Assembly (NCBI GenBank): GCA_002179805.1
Contig: NAVB01000193.1
Coordinates: 1 to 31,337 of the forward strand
Origin: Acanthamoeba lenticulata
Taxonomy: Eukaryota > Discosea > Longamoebia > Acanthamoebidae
Direction of reading: 5' to 3'
DNA length: 31,337 nucleotides
In this document: piece after piece, positions 1 to 9,613 of the stretch
How positions within the stretch are numbered: the first letter of the stretch is position 1
Layout: every line of letters starts with the position of its first letter
Position numbers and translations under genes: made by a program
The notes under the pieces: generated by a model
Database searches by the model: none
Told to the model about the DNA's origin: nothing
Seen by the model: the letters and a program-made list of their open reading frames with translations, nothing else

Positions 1-634
1 TGATGGTGCACGAGGTGCGTCGTCGTGATCATCATCGTCGTCGTTGCTTGTTCGTGTTTTGGCGCGATGAGCTGACAAGAGAGGGGGTACAACAGGTCTT
101 CCACATGTTCAACGTCGAGCACTGCGTGTACTATAGCTGCTGCATGAACGGTGCGTCATTCATGAATCATATCTTTTTTTCTATTTTGTTTTGTTTTATA
201 TCTTTTTATATTTTTCTAAAATAATAAAATCTAACATTTTTTTTATCATCATGCCATTGCTGCATGCAGGGTCCGGCCACGTGCGGGAGGATGACGCGCA
301 GCCGATGCACCTGTGCCCGGTCGACTTGCACAAGCTCTTTCATGCGCTGGGCGGGTTCGACGTCGAGGCGCGTTATCGGGGCCTGCTTGCCTTCTTTGAG
401 GCCGAGCGGATGGAGCGGGAGGCCCTATGGATCGCGCAACGTCTCGCCCGACTCGCCGCGTCAGCCAAGACGAGCGCGGACAAGACGGCGAGTGCTGATT
501 CAACGGTTTCGAGCCCTTCGGCGAAAGGCAATCCTGCGCGAAGGTCGAGCCGCCTGCAACACAAAAGCGAACAGGTGGCCATGACCCGTCGGATGGCCTG
601 CTCTTCCAGCAGGATCAACGCCCCAACCGAATGA
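1..634 (+). CDS. Archaemetzincin-like metalloprotease, 3' part (5' end outside window)
   Basis: Archaemetzincins are zinc aminopeptidase-like proteins with the signature HExxHxxGxxxC-x4-C-x-M-x17-C-x2-C. Three exons fit: ..14, 96-150 and 270-634, joined by GT-AG introns 15-95 and 151-269. Joining them gives HEVFHMFNVEHC followed by VYYSCCM, then about 16 residues later MHLCPVDLHKLF, which is the family order. The catalytic Glu and all three zinc-ligand His are present. The usual Gly is Asn, and the last Cys of the CxxC pair is Asp (CPVD instead of CPxC), so the structural zinc site may be lost. The C-terminal about 50 residues are a Ser/Arg/Lys-rich tail with no recognisable domain. The 5' portion is cut by the window edge. 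The family call is firm; activity is uncertain because of the two substitutions. Confidence 0.85.
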
Positions 635-725
635 AGCCTTTAAGTGTCGACATTTTTAAATTCTGTTTTTGCCACGTCCACACCAACCCACCACAACCGA
701 ACCCAACCCCACCCCTACTGGCGAC

Positions 726-1439
726 ATGTCAAGCGGGCTGAGTTGGCTGCGTCTCTGCTTCCATGGAGGAGTTCTGGCGGTGGTGATGTACGCGGTGCTG
801 TGGATGCGGCAGTTGGGCCTCTTGGCGCCCTGGCTCGTGTTCATGTTCACCATGTGGGGCATGGCCGCTCTGGCTGCATTCCTGTGCGCCGCGCTAGTGG
901 TCGACGTGTGGCTACTCCGCAAGGGAAGGCCCCTTCTTCACTCACGCCCTACAGTCAAACCTGGCGCCCGTTGGGCCTTCTTCTTGCAGCTTCACGAATT
1001 GCTCTACGCCCTGGCCTTCTTCTTCGCCGTCGGCGTCAGCGTCATCTTCTGGGGTCTCTACTTCTACGACCGAGAGCTGATCTTCCCTCGCGCCTTTGCG
1101 TTCCCGGCCACGCTCAACCACCTCCAGCACACCATGCCCGTGGTCGCGCTCGCTGTGGAGCTGGTCGCCTTCCACAGGAGGCCACGCCCAGCCTTTGCTC
1201 ACGTGCCTCCTCTCCCGCTTTTGTGGGAGCTTTGCCTCTTGGTGGGCGGCGTAGTGGCCTACCTCGGGCTCACCGCCTTCCTCTACGCCAAGGCCGGCAG
1301 GTGGCCTTACCCCTTCATGGTGGGCTTCACCTTCTCTACTTTCTTGATCTTTGCCAGCGGAGCCGTCGTGGTCGCTTTTGGTGTGTCACTTCTCATGCGC
1401 TCATCGCGGCTGGCCACCTGGCGTCGCAGCACGTCGTGA
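726..1439 (+). CDS. AIG1/ADTRP (FAR-17a) family transmembrane lipid hydrolase
   Basis: This single-exon gene encodes 237 residues with about six hydrophobic segments. The family blocks are visible in order: FMFTMWG (residues 40-45), FYDRELIFP (113-121), LNHLQHT (130-136) and GRWPYPF near residue 195. Animal AIG1 and ADTRP are membrane threonine hydrolases that cleave fatty-acid esters of hydroxy fatty acids, using a Thr in the second membrane segment and a His in the LNHxxHT block. Here Thr42 and His132/His135 occupy those places, so the catalytic pair looks intact. I chose the ATG at 726 because it gives the family length and no better start lies upstream. An AATAAA follows the stop by 10 nt. 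Membrane location and lipid substrate are inferred from the family. Confidence 0.88.
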   Translation: MSSGLSWLRLCFHGGVLAVVMYAVLWMRQLGLLAPWLVFMFTMWGMAALAAFLCAALVVDVWLLRKGRPLLHSRPTVKPGARWAFFLQLHELLYALAFFFAVGVSVIFWGLYFYDRELIFPRAFAFPATLNHLQHTMPVVALAVELVAFHRRPRPAFAHVPPLPLLWELCLLVGGVVAYLGLTAFLYAKAGRWPYPFMVGFTFSTFLIFASGAVVVAFGVSLLMRSSRLATWRRSTS

Positions 1440-1449
1440 GCCTCACAAC

Positions 1450-1455
1450 AATAAA
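1450..1455 (+). other. Polyadenylation signal AATAAA of the AIG1-like gene
   Basis: A canonical AATAAA lies 10 nt after the stop codon at 1437-1439. The next gene is convergent and ends at 1578, so the 3' untranslated regions of the two genes share about 140 bp. Confidence 0.6.
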
Positions 1456-1577
1456 GCACTCTTCTTGAAGAAGCGCTTCATCAGAGAATGTGGTGTTGTA
1501 GTAGTAAGATGTACAAGAAGGCACAATGAATCTTTTTTGGATTTACAAGCGATGTAGAAATACACAAGACGTCTTCT

Positions 1578-2480
1578 CTACTCCTGCGTGCTGGAGCCAG
1601 TCACAGCGACGGCCGAGGCGACGTGGTTGCTCTGCTGGCCGGCGGCGCTGCCTCGGATCTGCTCGTTGACGAGGCGCGTCTCGGTGGCCAGCCTCTGGGT
1701 CTCGATCGAGTGCGCGATGCCAAAGGCGTCGGCGGTGATGCCCGACTTCTGGCCGGCGAGCTCGCCGCGCACGTTGTCATTGACGTTGCGCGAGTCCTGG
1801 GCCAGCTTGCCGGCCTGCACGCGGCCGCCGATGCCGATGCTGTCCACGCCCTCGCTCGACTTCTGGCCGGCGAGCTCACCGCGCACGTTGTCATTGACGT
1901 TGCGCGCGTCCTGCGCGAGCCTGCCAGCCTGCACGCGGCCGCCGATGCCAATGCTGTCGACGCCCTCGCTCGACTTCTGGCCCACGAGCTCGCCTCGCAT
2001 GTTGGTGTTCACCGTGGCCACCTGTGCGACCATCACCACAACTATCGGTCAAAACGACTCCGCTCCTAAAGTCCGAGCTTCCGGCTGACAGGTGAAGATG
2101 GAACAACAACAAGCAGAAGAAGAGGCAAAAAGGACGCACCTTGGGCTTGCTCTTCTCCGTGTTGAGGTCGAGCCTGTCCGCGGTCTGCGTGGGCTTGTCT
2201 AAAGAACAAAATAATAATAAAAAAGATTGATGATGAGTCCTCCTCTTCTGGCCCAAACGAGCGAGGGAGAGCGCGCAATGGAGAGGAGGGAAGTCAAACC
2301 TGTGGGCTTGTGCTTCTCGCAGTAGATGATGCCATTCACGATCTGAGCGTTACGCAGAACAAGCAGAACGCCGCACTCAGTGCACTTGAAGCAGCCCTTG
2401 TGCCACTTCTTGCCCTCGCCCGCCCACGACGGATCGTTGGGATAGATTCGCTTCTCACAAACGGCGCAGGGGGTGGACAT
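1578..2480 (-). CDS. Single LIM-domain protein with C-terminal 38-residue repeats
   Basis: Three exons: 2480-2300, 2198-2140 and 2021-1578, giving 227 residues. The first exon is a complete LIM zinc finger (residues 5-57): CAVC, then KWHKGC, CTEC and YCEKH supply the expected Cys/His ligands for two zinc ions. A short linker (DKPTQTADRLDLNTEKSKPK) follows. The third exon carries three tandem 38-residue repeats, each starting RGEL(V/A)GQKS, and a fourth truncated copy. LIM domains bind protein partners and often tie proteins to actin or to kinases. No second LIM or other catalytic domain is present, so this is likely a small adaptor. The repeat tail is not a family I recognise. The ATG at 2480 immediately precedes the LIM domain. 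A CCAAT box lies at 2589-2593 on the same strand. Confidence 0.85.
1656..1997 (-). repeat. Three tandem 114-bp coding repeats in the LIM gene
   Basis: The units 1997-1884, 1883-1770 and 1769-1656 each encode 38 residues. The first two are nearly identical (they share QKSSEGVDSIGIGGRVQAG and NVNDNV). The third keeps only RGELAGQKS, the spacing and the hydrophobic/charged pattern. A fourth unit stops after about ten recognisable residues (RGSAAGQQSN). The gradient of similarity suggests stepwise duplication, with the newest copies nearest the LIM domain. Confidence 0.9.
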
Positions 2481-2852
2481 GGTTTGGCGTGTGTGTGTGT
2501 GTGGGTTGGATGTGCTTGCGGAGCAAAGAACTGCCCTCCCCACCCAAAGGTTCTTCGGTTCTTTGTTGGGCAACGTCCGCAGCATCTTATTGGTCAACTC
2601 AAAGGCACATTTCAAATTGCATTGAGAAGGAAAGAAAATACGCTGGAAAAGAGACCTCATTAATAGCTCACAAAAATGTTACGAAAAAACAGAGAAAAAT
2701 CCTGTTTTGAGGATTCCTTTTATTTTTTGTTTTGCAGCATTTGGCAAGCACCAAACGAGGATACGCGCTCGGCCACGCAGGGACAGGTAGGGGGGGATGA
2801 AGCAAAACGAGCAAGCAAGCGTAGCAAATAGAAAAAGGAGGAGGAGGAGGGA
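2481..2852. other. Spacer between the LIM gene start and the 5S rRNA 3' end
   Basis: No gene is visible. The interval holds a short GT repeat (about 2491-2505) and, on the minus strand, a CCAAT box at 2589-2593 about 110 bp upstream of the LIM start. It also holds the pyrimidine-rich 5S terminator side at 2831-2851. Confidence 0.5.
2832..2836 (-). terminator. Pol III T-run downstream of 5S rRNA
   Basis: Five T residues on the transcribed strand follow the 5S 3' end after a CT-rich stretch. Runs of four or more T stop RNA polymerase III. Confidence 0.55.
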
Positions 2853-2970
2853 GGATACGACACGGTGGATTCCCGGGTGGTCGCCCACCCCAGTACTAAC
2901 ACCGCCTGGCGCAGCTTAACTTCGCTGTTCGGATGGGAAGCGGTGCTTTCTCCGCAGTATGGCCGTATCC
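2853..2970 (-). rRNA. 5S ribosomal RNA
   Basis: Read on the minus strand, the gene starts GGATACGGCCATACTGC and ends GTGTCGTATCC. It contains the universal 5S elements: the CACCGCTTCCCATCCGAACAG block (helix III/loop C), GAAGTTAAGC, and the AGTACTGGGGTGGGCGACC helix IV/loop E region. The ends pair as GGATACG with CGTATCC (helix I). The length is 118 nt (119 if the next T is included). A run of five T on the transcribed strand at 2836-2832, about 17 nt after the end, can serve as a Pol III terminator. It lies only about 100 bp after the stop codon of the BTB gene on the same strand. It is a lone copy here, not an rDNA tandem. Confidence 0.96.
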
Positions 2971-3024
2971 TTCTGCTGCATGCTTTCTTCTCGACGTGGG
3001 CGGTATGTGACCCCCATTGTTTTG

Positions 3025-3030
3025 TTTATT
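3025..3030 (-). other. Polyadenylation signal AATAAA of the BTB gene
   Basis: AATAAA on the minus strand lies 37 nt after the BTB stop codon (3070-3068) and 54 bp before the first base of 5S rRNA. The Pol II and Pol III units are almost abutting. Confidence 0.6.
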
Positions 3031-3067
3031 ATTAAAATTCGATCTTGGCCACGATCGCTGGAGGCAT

Positions 3068-5440
3068 TCAGGAGCGGGAGGGGAACTGGTAGACCTGCGG
3101 CTTCTTGGCGACCAGGGTGAGGCGGGTGCCCACGTCGCGCGCCGCCACGCACGGCCACACAGGCCCCCTTCAATGATGGATGAGCCAGAGGTAAGCCAGA
3201 CGGGCGCCCACACGGGCAAGCAAGGAGAGAAGAGCGTGGCGCGCACCTGATGCCCGTAAAAGTATGCACGAGCGCGCCGTTGTGGGAAATCTGCAGCGTG
3301 CCTTCGTCCAAGTCGAGCGCAAAGCCCACGCTGTTGCGGCCATACAAGAAGAGATCAGATCAGACAAGGGGAGATCAGCGCACCACACGCACAGCAGGAA
3401 AAGAACGGAAAAAGAAAAAGAAAAAGAGACGACACGCACTTGTCGTTGGCGGAGAGGGCCGGGCCGTGGGTCACCTGCGTGACGCCCTGCATGACCGCGC
3501 CGGTTCGCTCGATGTAGTGCGTGCCGTTGGCCCGCAGGTACGCCGTGTGGAAGCTACACACACACACACACGCACATAAACATGTTTGTTGTGGTGAGCT
3601 CCGTGGCACGGACCGACAGGTGGCGGGCCTGCGACGACAACAAGGACAAGAACGCACTTGTAGTTGTCTTCGGCGATGCCGATGTGGAGCTCCTGGTTTC
3701 CGGCGGTCTGGTCGATCTGGATCTCCCAGTAGAAGGAGCCCTCGCCCTCGAGCTTGCTCTTTGTGCGCAGGATGTAGATCGTGCCTGAACGCCCCGGCTC
3801 AGTCACACGCCGTTCCTCTCGCCCATAAACATAAACACGCGCGCGCGTCCACACGCGGGCGTACCAGGCATGGACGACTTTTGGGCCGTGAGCTCCTCGT
3901 TCTCGAGCGTGTAGACGCCGTGCGTGAAGGCCTGGTCCTTGTCCCACTGCAGCATCACATTCAAGTTCGCTGCCATCCCCGAGGTAAGCATTTTTTTTTA
4001 AAAAAAAATAAATTTCAAAACAAAAAACAAAACATTTATTTCACGTTGTGTTTATAAAAATATATTTAAAAATAATAAATAAATAAATAGGAAAAGGGGT
4101 ACCTTTCCTGCGCCTGGTGTTGAGGGGCGTGAAGAGGAAGGGGATCTTCGGGTTGGCCTTGTAGCGGAAGGTCTCGAAGAGGAGGTTCTTGAGCACCGGC
4201 ACCTCCATCAGCGCCGGGTTGGTCTCCACCTCCTCGACTGCACACCCAATCACCCGGCGTCATCATCATCATCATCACTCTCAAGAGGATGACGAGAAGA
4301 AGAAGAAGAAGGAAAGGCGACAAACCCAAGAACTTGGCGGAGCAGAGGGTGAAGCGGATGTGGGGCAGGAGCTGGTTGAGGATGCGGCGCTTGTCCTCGG
4401 CCGTGCGTCCGTTGATGTCGGCGTACTTGAGGACGGCGTTGAAGATCTCCTCCTCGCGGGTGGCCTTGACCTCGTCGCTCTGCACGAGCTCGATCCACGT
4501 CGACACCTTGAGCCGCATCAGTACGGCGTCGTCCCGCTCGATGATGTCGGCAAAGTTCTCCGCCAGATACTCGGCGCAGCGCTTCTCGAGCTTCTTCACC
4601 CCGAACTTGTCCGCCACATCTGCTCCGTCGTCACCGTCAGCATCACCACCATCATCATCGTCGTCGTCGTCGACTACTCAGTGAAGGAACGAACCGAGGA
4701 GATGAGCGACGTTGACGTGTTCGGCGTCATTGCTGGCCAAGAAGAGGAAGTCGCCGCACTCCTCCTTGAGCGGGTCAATGCCGTACGCAAAGCACAGCTC
4801 GAGGAGCGGCATGACGTTCTGCTCGTTGATCTTTTGGTCCGACGTGCCTACGTACAGAAGAGATTCTCAGCTGATGATGACGATGACGATGACGATGAAG
4901 AAGAAGAAGAGTAGTAGCAAGGAGGCTGCACCTGTGTACATGTACTGGAGCATCATTTTGAAGAGCTGCGCGGCCTGATCGCCGCCGTCTAGCTCCACGT
5001 GCAGCTCTGTGGCCTCTTCGCCGAGCTCCTTCAGCTGCGCCTGCTCACGCAGAATGAATTTTATTAATTTCCAAATGATTTTTTAAATTTATTTTAAAAA
5101 CAAAATAAAGGATAAAAAAGATTCCACGAACCTGCAACTTGGGGCTCCAGGCAAAGAGCACGAATTTGTGGGCAGGAATGCGATCGGGTCCAACGATGAG
5201 GGTGACGTCGCTCAGATGGTTGCTGAAGAAGAGCTCCTTCATGCCCTGCTGCATCTGCTCGCCAAAGAGGCGCGCATCAAAGGGCACCTCCAGTTCGTTC
5301 GCCTTGGCGTTGGCCGCACTCGTGCCTGTCGCGCCAGTAAACAGGAAGGGGACCAGTTTCTGTGCATTAAGCTTCTCCTTGCCCTTCTCCCTGTTCTTGA
5401 GGAACCGCTCGTCGATTTCCATGGCCCCTTCGTCCGCCAT
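3068..5440 (-). CDS. BTB-BACK-SPRY domain protein (probable cullin-3 adaptor)
   Basis: Ten exons give 509 residues: 5440-5132, 5040-4932, 4847-4695, 4619-4326, 4237-4103, 3969-3865, 3784-3658, 3553-3440, 3330-3247 and 3167-3068. The BTB/POZ domain (about 70-150) shows SDVTLIVG, IPAHKFVLFAWSP and LFKMMLQYMYTG. The BACK domain follows, with LLDVADKFGVKKLEKRCAEYL, a long helical stretch, and RFTLCSAKFLVEEVETNP. The C-terminal third is a SPRY fold: GEGSFYWEIQI, HIGIAEDNYN, NVGFALDLDEGTLQISHNG and GPVWPCVAARDVGTRLTL. BTB-BACK proteins usually bring substrates to cullin-3 ubiquitin ligases, and here SPRY would be the substrate reader in place of kelch. ATG 5440 is chosen; the codon at 5449 is GTG. 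Several introns hold CAT/GAT triplet or CA repeats. Confidence 0.9.
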
Positions 5441-5541
5441 CCTCTTCACACAAATTCGGGCAACTTTATTGAAACTTTATTTTTTTGCTTTTTCGTTCTT
5501 TTTTGTTGCGCCTTCAGCGAAACACAATAGCCACAGAGAAG

Positions 5542-6981
5542 ATGGAGAGGCCTCGGGAGGTGGAGGGCGTACCGGCGGTGGCGCTGGTGACCTGCTCGCT
5601 GTTCCCGCACCTGACTGGAGATGATCGGCTGCTCCTCTACGCCCTCCGCCAGCGTCTGCTTCCTGCCGTGGAAGGCAGTGGCCGCCCGCCACGGCCAACT
5701 GTCGGCGCACGGCGCAAGGGCGATGCTGCAGAGGAGGAGGCAGAGCAAGAAGGCCCGGTCCGCATCGTGCAGTGGACCGACCCCAATGGTTTGTTCCCTT
5801 AGATTCCCTTGGGGAAAAGCCACCCTCCAACGCCTGACCGCGCGTTGTGCAGTGGAGTGGAACCGGCTGGGGCTGTGCGTGATCCGATCGCCCTGGGACT
5901 ACACGCAGCGCGTCGCCGAGTGGCAGGCCTGGCTGGACTCGATCGTCCTCGGGCCTGTCGACGAGGGCAGCACGGACGCGGGCGGCCCGACGTTCCTGCC
6001 TGACTACGCTACGCTCAAGTGGAACAGCCACAAGCGCTACCTGCTGGACCTCGAGCGACGCGGGATCCCCGTGGTGCCCACGCGGCTCCTCGAGCGCGGC
6101 CAAGACTTTGAAAAGGCCGCAGACGAGCTGGCGCGGAAGGGCGAGTGGGGTGCCTACGACTTCTTCGTGGTCAAGCCCGCTGTCGGCTCCTTTGGCAACG
6201 ACGTCACCATGCTCAAGCCCAGTGGCCACTCCAGGTGCGCTGTCGCGCCTGTGCACATACCACAGGGATGTGCGCATATGTGTTGACCTGGCTCTACGTG
6301 GTGCCTGCACAGAGATGGCGACAATGTGAAGCTCATGAAGAGGATGAACCAGCTGCTGAGCACGCAGGACCTCCTGATCCAGCCCTTCTTGGCCTCGGTG
6401 AAGACCAAGGGCGAGGTGTCGCTGGTCTTCATCGAGAACCGCTTCGTGCACGCCATCAAGAAGCGGCCCACGCAAGGCGACTTCAAAGTGCAGGGCACGG
6501 GCATCCCAATGTAGCGCTTCATCAGTCGTTTGTGGCTCGTCCGCTGACCGCAGCTGCACCGACAGGCGGGAAGATCGAACGGCATACAGCTTCAGAGGAC
6601 GAGATGGAGCTGGCCCAGGCCACTGTCCACGCGGCCATCGAGGCCATCTACGCGCCGCACAGGTGCAGCTCTAACTTCTACCAGGCCAAGCAGCAGAGGA
6701 CGACACCAAGTGCTGGTGACAGGACGCAGCAGCAGCAACAACAAAGCAAAAGCAAAACGCAGAGCCAGAAGAAGAAGAAAGCGGCTGGCGGTCCCGCGCA
6801 GGAGCACAGAACGCTGCTCTTTGCTCGCATCGACCTTCTACGCGAGAACGACGGACGGCTGGTAGTGTCCGAGGTCGAGGCGCTGGACCCAGAGCTCTTC
6901 CTTCGCCTGTCCGAGACCTGCGTAGAGCAGCTTACGCAAGCCATCCTCCGACGGCTACACAGCGGCCAAGAAGCGCCCTGA
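5542..6981 (+). CDS. ATP-grasp protein of the DcsG/RimK-like type
   Basis: Best model: exons 5542-5788, 5853-6234, 6313-6494, 6566-6662 and 6810-6981, 359 residues. Recognisable blocks are LGLCVIRSPWDY, LKWNSHKRYLLDL, GIPVVPT, FFVVKPAVGSFGNDV (ATP-binding Lys), GEVSLVFIENRFVHAIKKRP with GDFKVQ, and LFARIDLL with VSEVEALDPELFL (metal-binding acidic residues). This order matches the bacterial ATP-grasp ligases exemplified by DcsG (cycloserine synthesis), which join a carboxylate to an amine using ATP. The substrate here is unknown. Two junctions are unusual. The intron after GDFKVQ needs a GC donor at 6495 to keep frame, and the segment 6663-6809 can be read through (49 codons, Gln/Lys-rich) or removed as an intron to restore the compact family spacing. 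Confidence 0.85.
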
Positions 6982-7121
6982 CAGGAGACTACAAGAGGAC
7001 GAACGGCTGGCGCATCAGAAAAAATTGCTGCTTTTTATTTTTGTCGGCAGCTTTACAAAAAAGAAGAGAAGAGCCATGAAGGCGACGCCAGCGTTCGCCT
7101 CTCGCGCTCCCTCTCCAACGC

Positions 7122-9613
7122 TCACGCGCACGGGCACGTGGCGCGACAAGGCCACACCTGCTCGACAAACAGCCGAAGTGCCGACGTCGACGAGTACGCC
7201 GTCGGGTAGGGGGATGCCTTCCAGTTGGTTCCGGGGTAGAGGATGCGCAGCACCATGCCCAGCGTGATCGAGTCGTACTCGGCCAGCACCACCGCATAGT
7301 TCTGCGTGTTTGTTTGTTTGTTTGTTTGTTTGTTTGTTTGTTTGTGTTTTTGTTTGAGATGTTGTCAGCTGCTGTATTTCGAGGCAGAGGCAGAGATGGG
7401 GCTGGGCCCACGGCTGGCCGACCTGGTTGGACTCCACGCTGGTGTCCGAGAAGTAGAAGACATCGGTGATGTCCCGCTTGTTGTGCCCACCGGAGCCGTG
7501 GCTGCGGTTCATGCTGACGTACGGCACTCGACCATTGTTGACTGTTGAAACAACAAACAAATATTCAGTACTGCTCAGCGCATGCGGCCAATACATCACG
7601 AAAGATGAGCGTCATACACAGTTGTTTGTTCTTGTCGAGGTAGTTCAGGGCCTGGCGCAGCTGGTCGCCAGTGAGGTCAAAGTAGTAGAAGCTGTCCTTG
7701 AAGGGCAGCACCGTGTAGACGTCGTTCATTGACACCCGGCCCGCATAGAGATCGTACCGCAGGGCGCCGCCGTTGGTGATGAAAAACGGCGTCTGGCCGA
7801 GCGACGAATTGAACACCACGGCGGGGATGATGACGTTGATATAGAAGTGGTAGAGGCTGTTGGGGCTCATGTACTCGACGTCGGGCGAGAACGTGGCGGG
7901 CGAGCAGCCCAGGGTCACGTTGAGCTGCAGCATGTCAAAGGTCTTGTAGATGAACGCCTTGGTCAAGCGGCCTCGCTCCGTCAGGAAGTTGCTCGCGTCC
8001 CGCTTGGCCAGCGCGTAGAAGTTGGCTGTAGCGTAAAATAAAATAAAAGTAAAATTAAAATTAAAATATTGGGAATAAAATATTAAATCAATAAAATCAA
8101 ACGTGATCACAAGCGTACTTCGGGAGGTATTGACCCACTCCTGGTTGAAATGCGTGATCTGATTGTTCTGGTCGAGGTCGAACGTGACGTGGCCGACCAC
8201 CTCAAAGTACTTGCCCGACTCCATCGTGAAGGCGTTCTTGTCGAGCCAGGAGAAGTAGGTGATGTGCCTGGATTGAGTGGGTTTCAATTCGACGGATTGG
8301 CAGCATGAAGAGGACATGTGCCCACACGAACGAGCTCGGGCTCAGGATGTACCTGTGGCCGGACAGGAGGACGAGCGGAACTGTGGGCTTCGCCTTCCGC
8401 AGGGCAGCATAGATTTGACCCAGTTCGGGCGGAGTCGTGGGATCGATGTGGGCCACCACGACGATCATGTCCACGTTCTGGTTCAGAGAGCATTAAGAAG
8501 TGTCAGTCACTATTTCTTCCCTTTTTTGTTTTTGTTTTTGTTTTTTTTTTTGATTTTTTTTTGTTTAAGCACCTTAATTTGCATGGCTTGCTTGAAGTAG
8601 GACTCTAGCAGGGACACGCTCACAGGCGTCACCTCGGCCATGGGGGCCTGTGTGCATACCATGGTATGCGCGGGCGAAGTGAGCCGGCACTTCTCAGCCT
8701 CATGCGTGTCCTTCAAACGAATGAAATGGGAGAAGAGGCGAACCGGCTGCGTAAAGTTGAACATGTAGCCCATCACCAGCACGTTGGTGCCGAGCGCCGT
8801 GCGGAACGAATAGAACGGGCCGCCTGGCACGTGATCACACGGCCGCATCAACGTCTGAGTGCAGGCGAAGGACGATCAAAGTGGATGCCCTTACCGATCA
8901 TCTGGCCGGTCTCCTTGATGAGCGAGTTGTCGGTGATGTAGGTGGCGTTGAAGTGCGGAATGAAGCTTTTTTTCATCAGCTCGATCACGTTATTGTGGCC
9001 TGCAAGTTACACACACACTCACACATATGCACACATCGAGTCAGCCACCAGTTCGTGTGGCGTGGGGTGGACGGCGGTCACCAATATCGTGGTTGCCCAT
9101 GGTGAGGCCAGTGTAGCCGTTGACCATCTGCACGACGGGAAAGATGTACTCGCCGTGCACTTCGGTCGCATCGCTCAAGCCCGTGCCCTGAACAGTGGGA
9201 CCCATACACAAGACAGGCACGTGAGCTACAGCCAGCACTTGCACGCAGTTGAGCTTAACGTGGACATAAGAGGAAAGAAGGTACCTCGATGAGGTCGCCA
9301 CTGTCGAAGAGGAAGAACTCCTCGCCCGCGGCGGCCGCGTTGGCTTGCATGTGCTCCACCAGCGAGGCAAAGTCGCCAAAGTCAGCGTCAAGCTCCGGGG
9401 TGTGCGGGTGCCCGAAAACCCACCCGTGCACTACCCATGGGCAACGACAGTTTCAAGAATGAATTGGTTGGGAAAGATTAATCGACTTATGGAGGCCCAC
9501 GTACGGTCCGTTACGTGCACTATATTGACGCGGCGAGCAGCCGACGGTGGCACGGCGGCTAAGAGCGCCACAACAGACAGGGCGGTAAGCGCGAAGAGGA
9601 CGCGCAGCACCAT
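7122..9613 (-). CDS. Secreted calcineurin-like metallophosphoesterase / 5'-nucleotidase family
   Basis: Ten exons give 565 residues: 9613-9505, 9430-9285, 9187-9082, 8999-8895, 8823-8573, 8477-8353, 8267-8119, 8025-7618, 7541-7423 and 7301-7122. An N-terminal signal peptide (MVLRVLFALTALSVVALLAA) is followed by the five metallophosphoesterase motifs in order: HVTDLHGW (Asp36, His38), DSGDLIEGTGLSDAT, MGNHDIG, VVAHIDP and SGHRHITYF. The C-terminal half, with FFITNGGALRYDL and FYYFDLTGDQLRQALNYL, is the 5'-nucleotidase C-terminal type. The pattern resembles the fungal YHR202W-like branch more than animal CD73 (recollection, not a search). It probably hydrolyses phosphate esters in the secretory route or outside the cell. 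An alternative last splice would replace the odd Cys-rich end with a hydrophobic tail. Confidence 0.87.
7308..7343. repeat. (GTTT)9 microsatellite in an intron
   Basis: Nine perfect GTTT units (AAAC on the transcribed minus strand) lie in the last intron of the metallophosphoesterase gene, 7 nt from the acceptor-side exon boundary at 7301. Confidence 0.9.

Noticed and set aside
5477..6559. 360-codon minus-strand open frame across the ATP-grasp gene
   Set aside because: Crosses exons and introns of the plus-strand gene and has no recognisable motif.
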